Shown piece by piece: positions 20,192 through 29,003 of a stretch of 64,000 nt of DNA (positions are counted from its first letter, which is position 1; each line of letters starts with the position of its first letter). The stretch is from assembly GCF_900114165.1 (NCBI RefSeq), contig NZ_FOSB01000008.1:1-64000 (forward strand). Reading direction: 5' to 3'. The DNA comes from Halobacillus dabanensis (GTDB lineage: Bacteria > Bacillota > Bacilli > Bacillales > Halobacillaceae). Position numbers and translations under genes: made by a program. The notes beneath the pieces were generated by a model. That model was not told the DNA's origin and made no database searches. It saw only the letters and a list, made by a program, of their open reading frames with translations.

Positions 20192-20206
20192 TAACAGGGA
20201 AACAGT

Positions 20207-20235
20207 AAACCGCTACACCGTAGCGGTTTGCTTTT
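20207..20235 (+). terminator. fbaA terminator
   Basis: AAACCGCTAC (20207-20216) and GTAGCGGTTT (20220-20229) form a 10-bp perfect stem with a 3-base loop, followed by a T-rich tract. Confidence 0.85.
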
Positions 20236-20314
20236 AATTTATTCATGAAAACGCCATCATTCGACATTTTTCATCAACTTGGAGCATCAAAATGAAGCGA
20301 AGAGGAGTGGGGAT

Positions 20315-20956
20315 ATGAAATTTTTCATCGATACAGCGAATATTGAGGATATAAGAGAAGCGAATGCATTAGGGATTCTGGCAGGTGTGACGACTAATCC
20401 TAGTCTTGTAGCAAAAGAAGGGGTCTCTTTCCATGAGCGACTCAAGGAAATAACTGATGAGGTGGACGGATCCGTCAGTGCAGAGGTTATATCAGAAGAT
20501 GCAGAGGGCATGATTCAAGAGGGGAAAGAGCTCGCCGCTATCGCCCCGAATATCACAGTCAAAGTTCCAATGACAATGGAAGGGTTGAAAGCGGTCAAGG
20601 CATTCAGTGATTTGAGCATCAGAACGAACGTGACCCTGGTTTTCTCGGCAAATCAAGCGTTGATGGCTGCGCGTGCAGGGGCTTCCTATGTCTCGCCATT
20701 TTTAGGAAGACTTGATGACATTGGCCATAACGGAGTAGAACTCATTTCACAGATTTCCGAGATTTTTGATCTTCATGCGATTGATACCGAAATCATCGCC
20801 GCCTCTGTCCGCCATCCTGTCCATGTAACGGAAGCGGCCTCTCATGGTGCGCACATTGCTACGGTGCCGTTTAAAGTATTGAATCAAATCGTTCAGCATC
20901 CTTTAACAGATCAGGGAATTGAAAAGTTCCTGAATGACTGGAATCAACAAAAATAA
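20315..20956 (+). CDS. tal: Transaldolase (TalC/fructose-6-phosphate aldolase-like)
   Basis: A 213-residue small transaldolase moving dihydroxyacetone units between sugar phosphates in the pentose phosphate pathway. The Schiff-base Lys83 lies in NITVKVPMT, and the N-terminus [16 protein letters not shown] and ATTNP-type segment [13 protein letters not shown] are family marks. I chose ATG 20315 because GAGGAGTGGGG lies just upstream and homologues begin there; an in-frame start at 20279 is less likely. It sits between fbaA and murAB, as ywjH/tal does in B. subtilis. Confidence 0.93.
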   Translation: MKFFIDTANIEDIREANALGILAGVTTNPSLVAKEGVSFHERLKEITDEVDGSVSAEVISEDAEGMIQEGKELAAIAPNITVKVPMTMEGLKAVKAFSDLSIRTNVTLVFSANQALMAARAGASYVSPFLGRLDDIGHNGVELISQISEIFDLHAIDTEIIAASVRHPVHVTEAASHGAHIATVPFKVLNQIVQHPLTDQGIEKFLNDWNQQK

Positions 20957-21024
20957 TAGGTGTGTTATGGAAAAAATTGCACATACTATAGACATAATCT
21001 TCACCTTAAAGCGAGGAGTTCTAC

Positions 21025-22311
21025 ATGAATAAACTATTAGTAGAAGGTGGAAGACCTTTAAGAGGTCAGGTTCGGGTCAGCGGTGCTAAAAACAGTGCCG
21101 TTGCTTTATTGCCTGCCGCCATACTGGCAGAATCGCCAGTTACAATTGAGGGACTTCCGGATATTTCGGATGTAGGGATTCTATCAGATTTATTAGAAGA
21201 AATCGGTGGATCGGTACGTAAAGATGGAAGAACTGTACATATCGATCCTTCTGAAATGGTCGACATGCCTTTGCCGAATGGAAAAGTCAAAAAATTGCGA
21301 GCCTCTTATTATTTCATGGGTGCTATGCTCGGACGCTTCAATAAAGCCGTCATCGGTTTACCTGGAGGTTGCCACTTAGGTCCAAGGCCTATTGATCAAC
21401 ATATCAAAGGGTTTGAAGCACTTGGCGCTAAAGTGACTAATGAGCAGGGGGCCATCTATTTGCGTGCCCGGGAGTTACGCGGTGCGAGGATTTATCTTGA
21501 CGTTGTGAGTGTAGGAGCTACAATCAACATCATGCTCGCTGCTGTACGTGCCAAAGGGAAGACTGTCATTGAAAATGCAGCCAAAGAACCTGAAATCATC
21601 GATGTTGCTACACTCTTAACGAGTATGGGCGCCAAGATCAAAGGGGCAGGCACAGACGTCATTCGGATTGAAGGTGTGGAAACATTGAAAGGGTGCCTTC
21701 ATACCATCATTCCAGATCGTATTGAGGCAGGTACCTACACCATTATGGCCGCCGCTCAAGGAGAGGAAATGATTATAGATAACGTTATTCCTCAACATTT
21801 GGAATCTCTTTTAGCTAAGCTGAGAGAGATGGGGGTCACGATCGAAGAAAATGACGAGCAACTTTATATTCGACCTGGAAAAGAAATGCGCAGTGTCGAT
21901 ATTAAAACACTCGTCTATCCCGGCTTTCCGACGGATTTACAACAGCCGTTCACATCACTGCTCACTCAAACCCAAGGGACAGGGGTTGTCACAGATACGA
22001 TTTATCAAGCTCGCTTTAAACATGTGGATGAGCTGAGACGGATGAATGCGTCCATCAAAGTGGAAGGTGGCTCTGCTATTGTAACAGGACCATCGAAACT
22101 GCAAGGAGCGAAAGTGAAAGCAACGGATTTACGTGCTGGAGCAGCGCTTGTCATTGCAGGTCTTATGGCAGAAGGAGTCACTGAAATCACAGGTGTCGAT
22201 CATATTGAACGAGGATATGAAAATATTACGAATAAGCTGATTGAATTAGGTGCAAAAGTCTGGTACGAAGAAATGTCAGAAGAAGAAATCGAGCAATTCC
22301 AAAATTCATAG
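21025..22311 (+). CDS. murAB: UDP-N-acetylglucosamine 1-carboxyvinyltransferase (second paralogue)
   Basis: First committed step of peptidoglycan synthesis: transfer of enolpyruvate from PEP to UDP-GlcNAc. The 428 residues include catalytic Cys116 in [15 protein letters not shown], the site attacked by fosfomycin. Position between tal and rho matches murAB (murZ), the accessory paralogue; murAA is at 49.7 kb in this same window. The N-terminus [25 protein letters not shown] is typical. The RBS is GCGAGGAG. Confidence 0.94.
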   Translation: MNKLLVEGGRPLRGQVRVSGAKNSAVALLPAAILAESPVTIEGLPDISDVGILSDLLEEIGGSVRKDGRTVHIDPSEMVDMPLPNGKVKKLRASYYFMGAMLGRFNKAVIGLPGGCHLGPRPIDQHIKGFEALGAKVTNEQGAIYLRARELRGARIYLDVVSVGATINIMLAAVRAKGKTVIENAAKEPEIIDVATLLTSMGAKIKGAGTDVIRIEGVETLKGCLHTIIPDRIEAGTYTIMAAAQGEEMIIDNVIPQHLESLLAKLREMGVTIEENDEQLYIRPGKEMRSVDIKTLVYPGFPTDLQQPFTSLLTQTQGTGVVTDTIYQARFKHVDELRRMNASIKVEGGSAIVTGPSKLQGAKVKATDLRAGAALVIAGLMAEGVTEITGVDHIERGYENITNKLIELGAKVWYEEMSEEEIEQFQNS

Positions 22312-22460
22312 TCAGATAATCACCTTTAGTTATGCGAGTGGGATTTTGGACCGTTCCTGTTTTATTGATGAAGACCACAATCATAAGATAAAGCCGGATT
22401 AGTGATTAAAGCTTAATCGTAAAGGATGTAAAAAGAAGACAGAAAATTTCTTCAACACGA

Positions 22461-22492
22461 AGGAGGAAGTTGCAGACTCGTAACTTCCTCCT
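22461..22492. other. 11-bp hairpin containing an AGGAGG sequence
   Basis: AGGAGGAAGTT (22461-22471) and AACTTCCTCCT (22482-22492) pair perfectly around a 10-base loop, in the murAB-rho gap and before the rho promoter. Only TATTCT follows, so it is a weak terminator at best. No start codon with a plausible frame follows the AGGAGG. Confidence 0.5.
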
Positions 22493-22535
22493 ATTCTACA
22501 AAAACCACCCTCTCAAACGATTTCTCAAATTAGCA

Positions 22536-22847
22536 TTGAAACTGTTCATGGACAGGAGTACAATAAAGGTTGTTTGATAAAGGTAGAACATAACGACGCC
22601 ATGTCTCCTATGCTTCTATGTAAGTACTTCACGTAACTTCTCCTACTTCTTCTATTAATAAATTCATTTAAGAGAAGTCTTTTTATTTCAATTAATTAAT
22701 GATTTGGTTATGTATGATTTTCTCGTAATGGGATCCTCAAGCCTTAATAGGATTCGTTTGCTTAAATAACGGTTTAACATAACAAGTTTGAGGTAAGAGT
22801 GAACGGGGCGAAGCCAAAATAAAGAAAACTTAAAAAGTGGTGATTTT
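22536..22847 (+). promoter_or_regulatory. rho promoter and long pyrimidine-rich leader
   Basis: TTGAAA (22536-22541), 17 bases, TACAAT (22559-22564). The leader of about 275 bases contains a C/T-rich, G-poor stretch at about 22600-22660, rich in CTTCTCC and CTTCTTCT runs. Such a stretch suits Rho binding. Autoregulation of rho by Rho-dependent termination in its leader is known in B. subtilis; applying it here is inference. Confidence 0.6.
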
Positions 22848-24134
22848 GTGGCAGATTTAACTATCTCCAATTTAGAAACAATGACATTGAAAGGGCTTTA
22901 TGCGAAAGCCAGACAGTATAAAGTTTCCTATTATGCAAAATTGACAAAGCGGGAATTGATTTTCGCTATACTGAAAGCACAGGCAGAAAAAGACGGATTT
23001 TTATTCATGGATGGAATTCTTGAGATCATCCCGTCTGAAGGTTTCGGTTTTTTAAGACCGATTAATTACTCTCCAAGCGCAGAGGATATTTATATTTCTG
23101 CTTCTCAAATTCGCCGCTTCGATTTGAGAAACGGGGACAAAGTATCTGGTAAAGTACGCCCTCCTAAAGAGAATGAACGTTATTATGGCCTTTTACATGT
23201 GGATGCGGTGAACGGAGAAGATCCAGACTCTGCAAAAGAAAGGGTTCACTTTCCGGCGCTGACTCCTCTCTATCCTGATCGCCAAATGAAATTGGAAACA
23301 GAAACGAAGAAATTATCTACAAGAATCATGGATTTAATGGCACCTGTCGGTTATGGTCAGCGTGGATTGCTTGTAGCTCCACCGAAAGCTGGTAAAACCA
23401 TGTTACTTAAACAGATGGCGAACAGTATATCGGCAAACCATCCAGATGCGAAGCTTATTATTCTCTTAGTGGACGAGCGTCCGGAAGAAGTTACTGATAT
23501 AGAGCGATCCGTAGCTGCGGATGTCGATGTAGTAAGTTCAACTTTCGATGAAGTGCCTGAAAACCATATTAAAGTTTCTGAACTTGTCCTCGAAAGAGCG
23601 ATGCGTCTTGTCGAGCATAAGCGTGATGTCATCGTATTAATGGATAGTATCACTCGTCTTGCGCGTGCTTATAACCTTGTCATTCCACCAAGTGGAAGAA
23701 CATTATCTGGTGGTATCGACCCTGCAGCCTTCCACCGTCCGAAGCGATTCTTCGGTGCAGCTCGTAATATAGAAGAAGGTGGCAGCCTGACCATTCTTGC
23801 TACAGCATTAGTGGATACAGGCTCTCGTATGGACGATGTCATTTATGAAGAGTTCAAAGGAACCGGGAACATGGAACTTCACTTGGATCGGAGCCTTGCA
23901 GAACGTCGAATCTTCCCGGCAATTGATATTCTTCGTTCCGGAACGCGTAAGGAAGAATTATTGTTGCCTCAAGCACATCTTGATAAAATTTGGGCGATAC
24001 GCAAATCCATGTCCGACTCACAAGATTTTACGGATCGATTCTTGCGTCGCTTGAGAGCATCGAAAAACAATGAAGAATTTTTTGATTTAATGGATAAAGA
24101 TATGAAGGGGAAAGCAACCCCGGCCCGCCGTTAA
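22848..24134 (+). CDS. rho: Transcription termination factor Rho
   Basis: A hexameric RNA-dependent ATPase/helicase that ends transcription. The 428 residues contain an N-terminal Rho domain, an RNA-binding cold-shock-like domain (GFGFLRP segment), and a RecA-type motor with Walker A APPKAGKT near residue 177 and Walker [20 protein letters not shown] 22848 is preceded by a weak RBS (AAGTGGTGA). It is followed by rpmE and tdk, as in B. subtilis. Confidence 0.96.
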   Translation: MADLTISNLETMTLKGLYAKARQYKVSYYAKLTKRELIFAILKAQAEKDGFLFMDGILEIIPSEGFGFLRPINYSPSAEDIYISASQIRRFDLRNGDKVSGKVRPPKENERYYGLLHVDAVNGEDPDSAKERVHFPALTPLYPDRQMKLETETKKLSTRIMDLMAPVGYGQRGLLVAPPKAGKTMLLKQMANSISANHPDAKLIILLVDERPEEVTDIERSVAADVDVVSSTFDEVPENHIKVSELVLERAMRLVEHKRDVIVLMDSITRLARAYNLVIPPSGRTLSGGIDPAAFHRPKRFFGAARNIEEGGSLTILATALVDTGSRMDDVIYEEFKGTGNMELHLDRSLAERRIFPAIDILRSGTRKEELLLPQAHLDKIWAIRKSMSDSQDFTDRFLRRLRASKNNEEFFDLMDKDMKGKATPARR

Positions 24135-24185
24135 AAAGGTCAGTTCGTAGATGCATCGGAAAAAGCAGTAACTATAAACTGGATG

Positions 24186-24214
24186 TTGCATCAAGGGTTT
24201 GCCCCTGTTATAAT
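24186..24214 (+). promoter_or_regulatory. Promoter of the L31 gene
   Basis: TTGCAT (24186-24191), 17 bases, perfect TATAAT (24209-24214). The roughly 95-base leader includes AAGGT/ACCTT complementarity (near 24238-24257) that might be a ribosomal-protein leader hairpin. Confidence 0.7.
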
Positions 24215-24316
24215 CATTCTATGTGAGTTTCAGTACAAGGTGTTATCACGAACCTTCGACGGCTCTTACAATAACTCTGTTTCTAAAGGATTCAGGGCAA
24301 AAAGGAGTGGAAGAAC

Positions 24317-24562
24317 ATGAAAGCAGGAATTCATCCAGAATACCGTAAAGTTGTATTCCTAGACACAAGTTCTAATTTCAAGTTTCTAACAGGGTCTACT
24401 AAGACTTCTGAAGAGACAATCGAGTGGGAAGATGGAAACACTTATCCATTGATCCGCGTAGAGATTAGTTCTGCGTCTCACCCGTTCTACACAGGTAAGC
24501 AAAAAGCTGATAAAGCTGGCGGCCGTGTGGATCGATTCAAGAAGAAATATAACCTTTCATAA
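24317..24562 (+). CDS. rpmE: Ribosomal protein L31, type B (cysteine-free)
   Basis: A protein of the large ribosomal subunit, 81 residues. It has the L31 pattern [16 protein letters not shown] at the start and SHPFYTGKQ with [10 protein letters not shown] at the end. There is no cysteine, so it lacks the zinc-binding CxxC pairs of type A L31, and it has the [11 protein letters not shown] insertion typical of type B (YtiA-like). In B. subtilis the rho-linked copy is the zinc type and the type B copy is elsewhere under Zur. Here type B holds the rho-linked place. The RBS is AAAGGAGTGG. Confidence 0.93.
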   Translation: MKAGIHPEYRKVVFLDTSSNFKFLTGSTKTSEETIEWEDGNTYPLIRVEISSASHPFYTGKQKADKAGGRVDRFKKKYNLS

Positions 24563-24607
24563 TAATGATCCTTCTTCATGTGAAGGAGATTTCATCATTT
24601 TGAACAA

Positions 24608-24645
24608 AAACAGGCAAATTGTCTCAGAGGTTTGCCTGTTTTTTT
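24608..24645 (+). terminator. L31 gene terminator
   Basis: AAACAGGCAAA (24608-24618) and TTTGCCTGTTT (24631-24641) form an 11-bp stem followed by T residues. Confidence 0.9.
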
Positions 24646-24658
24646 GTCAAAAAATAGG

Positions 24659-24786
24659 GGTGTATTAGTAGTGCGATGCATACAGCTCTTATACACCATA
24701 AGAATTTAATGATAAATAAGGGGAGCTGTCCTTGGTGAGTCTGGCTACCGGTGCATCGGGAGCTGATCAAGGTAGCTTTTTTTTGT
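24659..24786 (+). promoter_or_regulatory. Structured leader with terminator, possible tdk attenuator
   Basis: A first stem pairs GGTGTAT (24659-24665) with ATACACC (24691-24697). The segment ends in a run of T after GGTAGCT (24771-24777). That arm can pair in two exclusive ways: AGCT-GT-CCTTG (24724-24734) with CAAGG-T-AGCT, or GCTACC (24744-24749) with GGTAGC. GGGAGCTG occurs twice (24721-24728 and 24758-24765). The T-run ends about 70 bases before tdk. Two alternative 5' partners for one terminator arm is the pattern of an attenuator or riboswitch. I see no clear promoter and know no family with this shape. Confidence 0.4.
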
Positions 24787-24856
24787 TAAATACAGACAAG
24801 AGGTTGCAGGATTGTCCTGCACGTTTGGAGTTTGACCGAGTGAGAAGGGAGCGACA

Positions 24857-25486
24857 GTGGACGTGTATGTAATGAAACAAAGTGGATGGGTGGAGCTCAT
24901 TTGCGGAAGTATGTTCAGTGGCAAATCAGAAGAATTGATTCGTCGTGTGAGAAGGGCGACTTTCGGAAACTTGACTGTCCGTGTATATAAACCTGCGATA
25001 GATGACCGCTACAAAGAGGATGCCGTCGTTTCTCATAATGGCACTTCGGTGATGGCCAGACCGGTCAAAAGCTCTTTGGACATCCTTCAACATGTTTCCG
25101 ATGAAGTCGATGTCGTAGGAATTGATGAAATTCAATTTTTTGATGAACATATAGTAGAAGTAGTGGAGTGTTTGGCGGATCGAGGCATACGCGTCATAGT
25201 CGCTGGACTTGATACAGACTTTAGAGGAGAGCCATTCGGGAAAATGCCTGATATGATGGCATTGAGCGAAAGTGTAACAAAATTGAATGCTATCTGTCCG
25301 GTTTGTGGATCACCGGCAAGCCGTACTCAACGCTTGATCGATGGCGCTCCTGCTTCCTATGATGATCCTATAATCCTTGTTGGTGCATCCGAATCATACG
25401 AACCACGGTGTCGCCATCATCATGAGGTGCCCAATAAACCCAGGCAAGAAGAAGTGAAAGCTGTATACGCAGAAAACACTAAATAG
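24857..25486 (+). CDS. tdk: Thymidine kinase
   Basis: Phosphorylates thymidine with ATP in the salvage pathway. A 209-residue type II kinase with P-loop [10 protein letters not shown] near the N-terminus, the DEIQFFD motif, and a zinc site made of CPVCGSPA and a C-terminal CRHHH segment. GTG 24857 has AAGGGAG upstream; homologues begin at the in-frame ATG 24872, so either is possible. A possible attenuator lies upstream. Confidence 0.94.
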   Translation: MDVYVMKQSGWVELICGSMFSGKSEELIRRVRRATFGNLTVRVYKPAIDDRYKEDAVVSHNGTSVMARPVKSSLDILQHVSDEVDVVGIDEIQFFDEHIVEVVECLADRGIRVIVAGLDTDFRGEPFGKMPDMMALSESVTKLNAICPVCGSPASRTQRLIDGAPASYDDPIILVGASESYEPRCRHHHEVPNKPRQEEVKAVYAENTK

Positions 25487-25495
25487 ATGAGGGAA

Positions 25496-25523
25496 GGCAG
25501 CTGTGAGAACGGCTGTCTTTTTT
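25496..25523 (+). terminator. tdk terminator
   Basis: GGCAGC (25496-25501) and GCTGTC (25512-25517), with one G-U pair, are followed by a T-run. Confidence 0.65.
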
Positions 25524-25799
25524 GATTTATGTCTTTAGTTGTCTTCTTTATTCTCCCGAGAGAACCTTTGCTACTTTTATGGAAATTCAAGAAATATCAG
25601 AAAACGACTGGAAGATGATGGTTAGGGGGTTTTATCTTTTCCTGTTTTCTACTACAATGAAGATGTAGGGGGTTATATACTTCGCAAAATGGAAGGATGC
25701 AATTTGTCCGGACAATCGAGTCAAGAAGATTAGAGAAGTGGAAAAAACTCTAACTCCGATCTTAACCTTTTGTCAGCTTTTAGCTAGAAAGGGGAATGT

Positions 25800-25967
25800 A
25801 TGTTATATCGTATTGTCGGCAAAGAGGGACCCCGAATCGTTATTCAATTCATGAAGAAGAACGTGGAATTGACGTTCCGAACTTATCGTGAAGCGGAAGA
25901 TTATTTAGAAAAGATCAGAAAAGAAAAAGTTATTCCCGGTAAATATAAACTAGAAATCGTCGCGTAA
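25800..25967 (+). CDS. Hypothetical 55-residue protein
   Basis: Unrecognised. ATG 25800 with AAAGGGG seven bases upstream opens a 55-residue frame, basic and without membrane segments, with an amphipathic middle (REAEDYLEKIRKEK) and IVIQF/LEIVA beta-like stretches. A strong terminator follows directly, so it looks like a real monocistronic gene. A possible promoter, TTTATC-16-TACAAT, lies near 25632-25659. The rest of the 25524-25799 leader shows nothing else I can name. Confidence 0.62.
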   Translation: MLYRIVGKEGPRIVIQFMKKNVELTFRTYREAEDYLEKIRKEKVIPGKYKLEIVA

Positions 25968-25975
25968 CACTTCTA

Positions 25976-26018
25976 AAAGTCTAAGGCTGCCTCCTGAAGG
26001 CAGCCTTAGACTTTTTTT
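25976..26018 (+). terminator. Strong terminator after the 55-residue gene
   Basis: AAAGTCTAAGGCTGCC pairs with GGCAGCCTTAGACTTT over 16 bases with a short loop, then a T-run. Confidence 0.92.
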
Positions 26019-26034
26019 ATGAATTCTCCGTGGC

Positions 26035-26345
26035 AAGAGAAGGGGAAGGTTGGCAACCTGTCCTGTGGGGTCTCGCTATGCATGCTATTCCCACTGGAGT
26101 CTCATCGTTTCCAACCGTCCATTCACCTTATTTTACACTTGAAAATCAATCAACATGCTATTCACTTTGTAAAGGTATCCAACCAATGACCTCTATATGT
26201 ATGGGCGTTTCGAATTCCTTCTTAAAGAAATGGGTGATGGGAAGTTGCAAGACACACTCCTGATTTGAAAACGGTGACACCTCGCGGAAAGCGAGTGGCT
26301 CCAGAACCGATTCACCTAGTGCCGATGTGGAGTCTTTTGGGGAAG
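26035..26345. repeat. Degenerate composite fold-back repeat
   Basis: The gap before the lipoprotein gene holds two eroded cores. The left one has CCTGTGGGGTCTCGC and GGAGTCTCATCGTTTCC; the right one has CGCGGAAAGCGAGTGGCT. The element ends in GTGGAGTCTTTTGGGG. Inner parts are lost. No gene is seen. Confidence 0.6.
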
Positions 26346-26414
26346 GAGAGGTTCTTACATAAACTTTTTATCTGCGGAGACAATAACGGTAAAAAGAGAT
26401 GAGGTGTGAGAACG

Positions 26415-26816
26415 ATGAATAGATGGACTATATTTATGGTGCTGACTATAATGCTTTTAACCGCTTGTGGGATGCAGGGGGAGAAGTATCAAGGGATGAC
26501 GAGCCGGGATGACGTGGAGAACATGGGTTATAACAATGAGGTGACAAGAGGGCAAGAAAACCCGCGTTCGGTGAACAAAGTCGGAGATACGTGGGGTTTG
26601 AAGCAAGACCGGCAAATGATCAAAGATGCAGCACAGGAACTTCCAGGCGTCCAAGTGAAGCGTGTCATTTTAGAAGCGAACCAGGTGTGGGTGACCGTGG
26701 ATCTTGAAGGGGAAAAGGATATGTCTAAAGAAGAGAAAGCTGATTGGGAATCTCAAATTCAAGAAGCGATCTATCAGGCTGTCCCCCGTTATGATATTCA
26801 TGTGAAAATAAAATAA
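26415..26816 (+). CDS. YhcN/YlaJ-like lipoprotein
   Basis: A 133-residue secreted lipoprotein: hydrophobic signal, then lipobox LLTAC with the lipidated Cys at residue 18. The C-terminal part (VKRVILEANQVWVTVDLEG, then a lysine/glutamate-rich helix and VPRYDIHVKIK) fits the YhcN/YlaJ sporulation lipoprotein family, some members of which are spore-membrane proteins affecting germination. ATG 26415 follows GAGGTG; an in-frame GTG lies at 26406. It stands alone with its own terminator. The family call is moderate. Confidence 0.7.
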   Translation: MNRWTIFMVLTIMLLTACGMQGEKYQGMTSRDDVENMGYNNEVTRGQENPRSVNKVGDTWGLKQDRQMIKDAAQELPGVQVKRVILEANQVWVTVDLEGEKDMSKEEKADWESQIQEAIYQAVPRYDIHVKIK

Positions 26817-26824
26817 TTCTTTTA

Positions 26825-26860
26825 CTGACATCTCCCGATTCGGGTGGTGTCAGCTTTTTA
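26825..26860 (+). terminator. Terminator of the YhcN-like gene
   Basis: CTGACA-TCT-CCCGA and CGGG-TGG-TGTCAG form an interrupted stem followed by TTTTT. Confidence 0.75.
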
Positions 26861-26924
26861 ACATGAAAATTGCTCCCTTCCACCAGGTTTTGTGGTTTTT
26901 CTCCTATGACAAGATGGTGCGCGG

Positions 26925-26953
26925 TTGTAACGGTGACCGCTCTATAATATAAT
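26925..26953 (+). promoter_or_regulatory. prfA promoter
   Basis: TTGTAA (26925-26930), 17 bases, TATAAT (26948-26953), about 30 bases before the prfA start. Confidence 0.7.
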
Positions 26954-26984
26954 TAGAATGTTATGGAGAAAGAGGTGCATACCA

Positions 26985-28055
26985 TTGATCGAACGTTTAC
27001 AAACACTTGAAGATCGTTATGAAAAACTGAATGAATTACTAAGTGATCCGGAAGTTATTTCTGACACTAATAAACTGCGTGAGTATTCGAAAGAGCAATC
27101 CGGGTTGCAGGAAACAGTGACGGCTTATCGTGAGTATAAAGAAGTCACTGAGCAGCTGGATGATGCTAAAGCGATGCTTGATGATAAGCTTGACGCGGAA
27201 ATGACCGAAATGGTTAAAGAAGAAATCAGTGAGTTGTCCACACGTAAACAAGACCTGGAAGAGCGTCTGAAAGTCCTTATGCTTCCTAAAGACCCGAACG
27301 ATGATAAAAACGTCATCATGGAAGTCCGCGGTGCTGCTGGAGGAGACGAAGCGGCATTATTTGCTGGTGATCTTTACCGTATGTACGCCCGATACGCGGA
27401 GGCTCAAGGGTGGAAGACCGAGGTTATTGAAGCGAATGCCAATGATGTCGGTGGCTACAAAGAAATTATTTTCATGGTGACTGGGGATATGGCCTATTCC
27501 AAAATGAAATTTGAAAATGGTGCGCATCGCGTCCAACGTGTGCCAGAGACAGAATCTGGCGGTCGTATCCACACGTCGACAGCTACTGTTGTTGTCATGC
27601 CGGAAGCGGAAGAAGTGGAAGTAGAAGTTCATGACAAAGATATTCGAGTAGATACTTTTGCCTCCAGTGGACCAGGTGGTCAGAGTGTCAACACGACGAT
27701 GTCTGCCGTCCGTTTGACTCACGAACCGACGGGAATAGTCGTTTCATGTCAGGATGAAAAGTCACAGATTAAAAACAAAGAGAAAGCGATGAAAGTACTT
27801 CGGGCTCGCATTTATGACAAGTTCCAGCAGGAAGCGCGGGCGGAGATCGATGAAAGCCGTAAATCTGCCGTCGGTACGGGAGATCGTTCGGAACGTATCC
27901 GTACGTATAACTTCCCGCAAACGCGTGTCACCGATCACCGCATCGGTTTAACGCTGCAAAAACTTGATCAGATTTTGCAAGGGAACCTGGGTGAAATTAT
28001 CGACGCTTTATTGATCGAAGAGCAAACGAAGAAATTAGAGCAGATTGGTGAATAG
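26985..28055 (+). CDS. prfA: Peptide chain release factor 1
   Basis: Reads UAA and UAG stop codons and triggers peptidyl-tRNA hydrolysis. From TTG 26985 it has 356 residues, with the GGQ catalytic loop at Gly231-Gly232-Gln233 in [13 protein letters not shown] is chosen because AGAGGTG lies eight bases upstream and homologues begin at this point ([14 protein letters not shown]); a longer in-frame start at 26958 has no support. The prmC start follows by one base, and PrmC methylates this Gln, so the pair is a functional unit. Confidence 0.95.
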   Translation: MIERLQTLEDRYEKLNELLSDPEVISDTNKLREYSKEQSGLQETVTAYREYKEVTEQLDDAKAMLDDKLDAEMTEMVKEEISELSTRKQDLEERLKVLMLPKDPNDDKNVIMEVRGAAGGDEAALFAGDLYRMYARYAEAQGWKTEVIEANANDVGGYKEIIFMVTGDMAYSKMKFENGAHRVQRVPETESGGRIHTSTATVVVMPEAEEVEVEVHDKDIRVDTFASSGPGGQSVNTTMSAVRLTHEPTGIVVSCQDEKSQIKNKEKAMKVLRARIYDKFQQEARAEIDESRKSAVGTGDRSERIRTYNFPQTRVTDHRIGLTLQKLDQILQGNLGEIIDALLIEEQTKKLEQIGE

Positions 28056-28056
28056 T

Positions 28057-28920
28057 ATGCAACCTACTTTTACGTCGATTCGGGAAGCCCGCCGCTGGGC
28101 TTCTCTTTTTTTACAAGAGCACAACAGGGAAGTGCGTGTGGCAGATTTGCTGCTCGAACATTTTCTCGACTGGACTCCGTCCCGAATTCTTGCTTTTGAT
28201 GAAGAGTCTCTTCCTGATGAGATAAGAGAACCTTTCATCAAAGCTATAAAGAATCATGCGGAGACAGGGATCCCTGTCCAGCACCTCCTGGGGTATGGTC
28301 ACTTTTATGGTCGGGAATTTCAAGTAGACAAACATGTCTTAATCCCGAGGCCGGAAACCGAAGAGCTGGTGCTGGGAGTCCTGGAATATGTGCGCACAAC
28401 AAAGTTGAAAAAGCCGAATATAGTAGACCTTGGAACAGGCAGTGGTGTAATCGCCATAACCCTGAAGGCTGAACTCCCTGAAAGTAATGTCACTGCAGTG
28501 GATCTTTCCGAAGCAGCCTTACATGTAGCTGGGAAAAATGCAAAAGAGCACAACACAGATGTTGAGTTCGTTCAAGGGGACTTCTTAGAACCACTCCTTG
28601 ATGAGTCAATAGATATTGTCGTGTCCAATCCCCCCTACATCGCATACTCGGAAAAGGAAATGATGAATGATACGGTTCTGAACTTTGACCCGAACATGGC
28701 TCTATTCGCTGAAGAAGAGGGTTTGGCTGCTTATAAGGTGATTGTTCAACAACTATCAAAAATGAAGCAGCAGCCGAAATGTATCGCTTTTGAAATAGGG
28801 TATCAGCAGGGATTGGCAGTGACCAGGATCATTCAAGAGTATCTGTCTGGTTACGAATGTGAGATTCGGAAAGACATCAACCAAAAAGACCGCATGGTTT
28901 TTGCTTACTTGAATTCCTGA
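28057..28920 (+). CDS. prmC: Release factor glutamine methyltransferase
   Basis: Methylates the GGQ glutamine of RF1/RF2. The 287-residue protein (ATG 28057) has an N-terminal helical domain and a Rossmann methyltransferase with SAM motif DLGTGSGVIAI and the substrate-glutamine motif NPPY at residues 191-194. The start lies one base after the prfA stop, so translation is probably coupled; no strong RBS is seen. Confidence 0.94.
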   Translation: MQPTFTSIREARRWASLFLQEHNREVRVADLLLEHFLDWTPSRILAFDEESLPDEIREPFIKAIKNHAETGIPVQHLLGYGHFYGREFQVDKHVLIPRPETEELVLGVLEYVRTTKLKKPNIVDLGTGSGVIAITLKAELPESNVTAVDLSEAALHVAGKNAKEHNTDVEFVQGDFLEPLLDESIDIVVSNPPYIAYSEKEMMNDTVLNFDPNMALFAEEEGLAAYKVIVQQLSKMKQQPKCIAFEIGYQQGLAVTRIIQEYLSGYECEIRKDINQKDRMVFAYLNS

Positions 28921-28941
28921 AAGAAGATTACTAGATTGATT

Positions 28942-28970
28942 GTTTAAAGTTGAGATTCCCTGTCCATACT
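28942..28970 (+). promoter_or_regulatory. Possible sigma-F promoter of spoIIR
   Basis: GTTTA (28942-28946), 15 bases, GTCCATACT (28962-28970) fits the forespore sigma-F pattern GYATA-N14/16-GGNNANANT with one or two mismatches. spoIIR is a sigma-F gene in B. subtilis. The -10 lies inside the left arm of the hairpin at 28958-28992. Confidence 0.45.
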
Positions 28971-28992
28971 AGCGACTAGTAGAGGGACAGGG
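28958..28992 (+). other. Nested hairpin abutting the spoIIR ribosome binding site
   Basis: CCCTGTCC (28958-28965) pairs with GGACAGGG (28985-28992), and inside it ACTAG-CGA-CTAGT (28968-28980) forms a second stem. The spoIIR RBS GGGAGG begins in the last bases of the right arm. A long transcript from prmC would carry the hairpin; a transcript started at the sigma-F site would lack the left arm. Confidence 0.5.
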
Positions 28993-29003
28993 AGGAATCA
29001 TAA

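Noticed and set aside
24735-24870. Small GTG frame through the tdk leader
   Set aside because: The frame runs through the terminator T-run and encodes no recognisable peptide; the RNA structure explains the region better.
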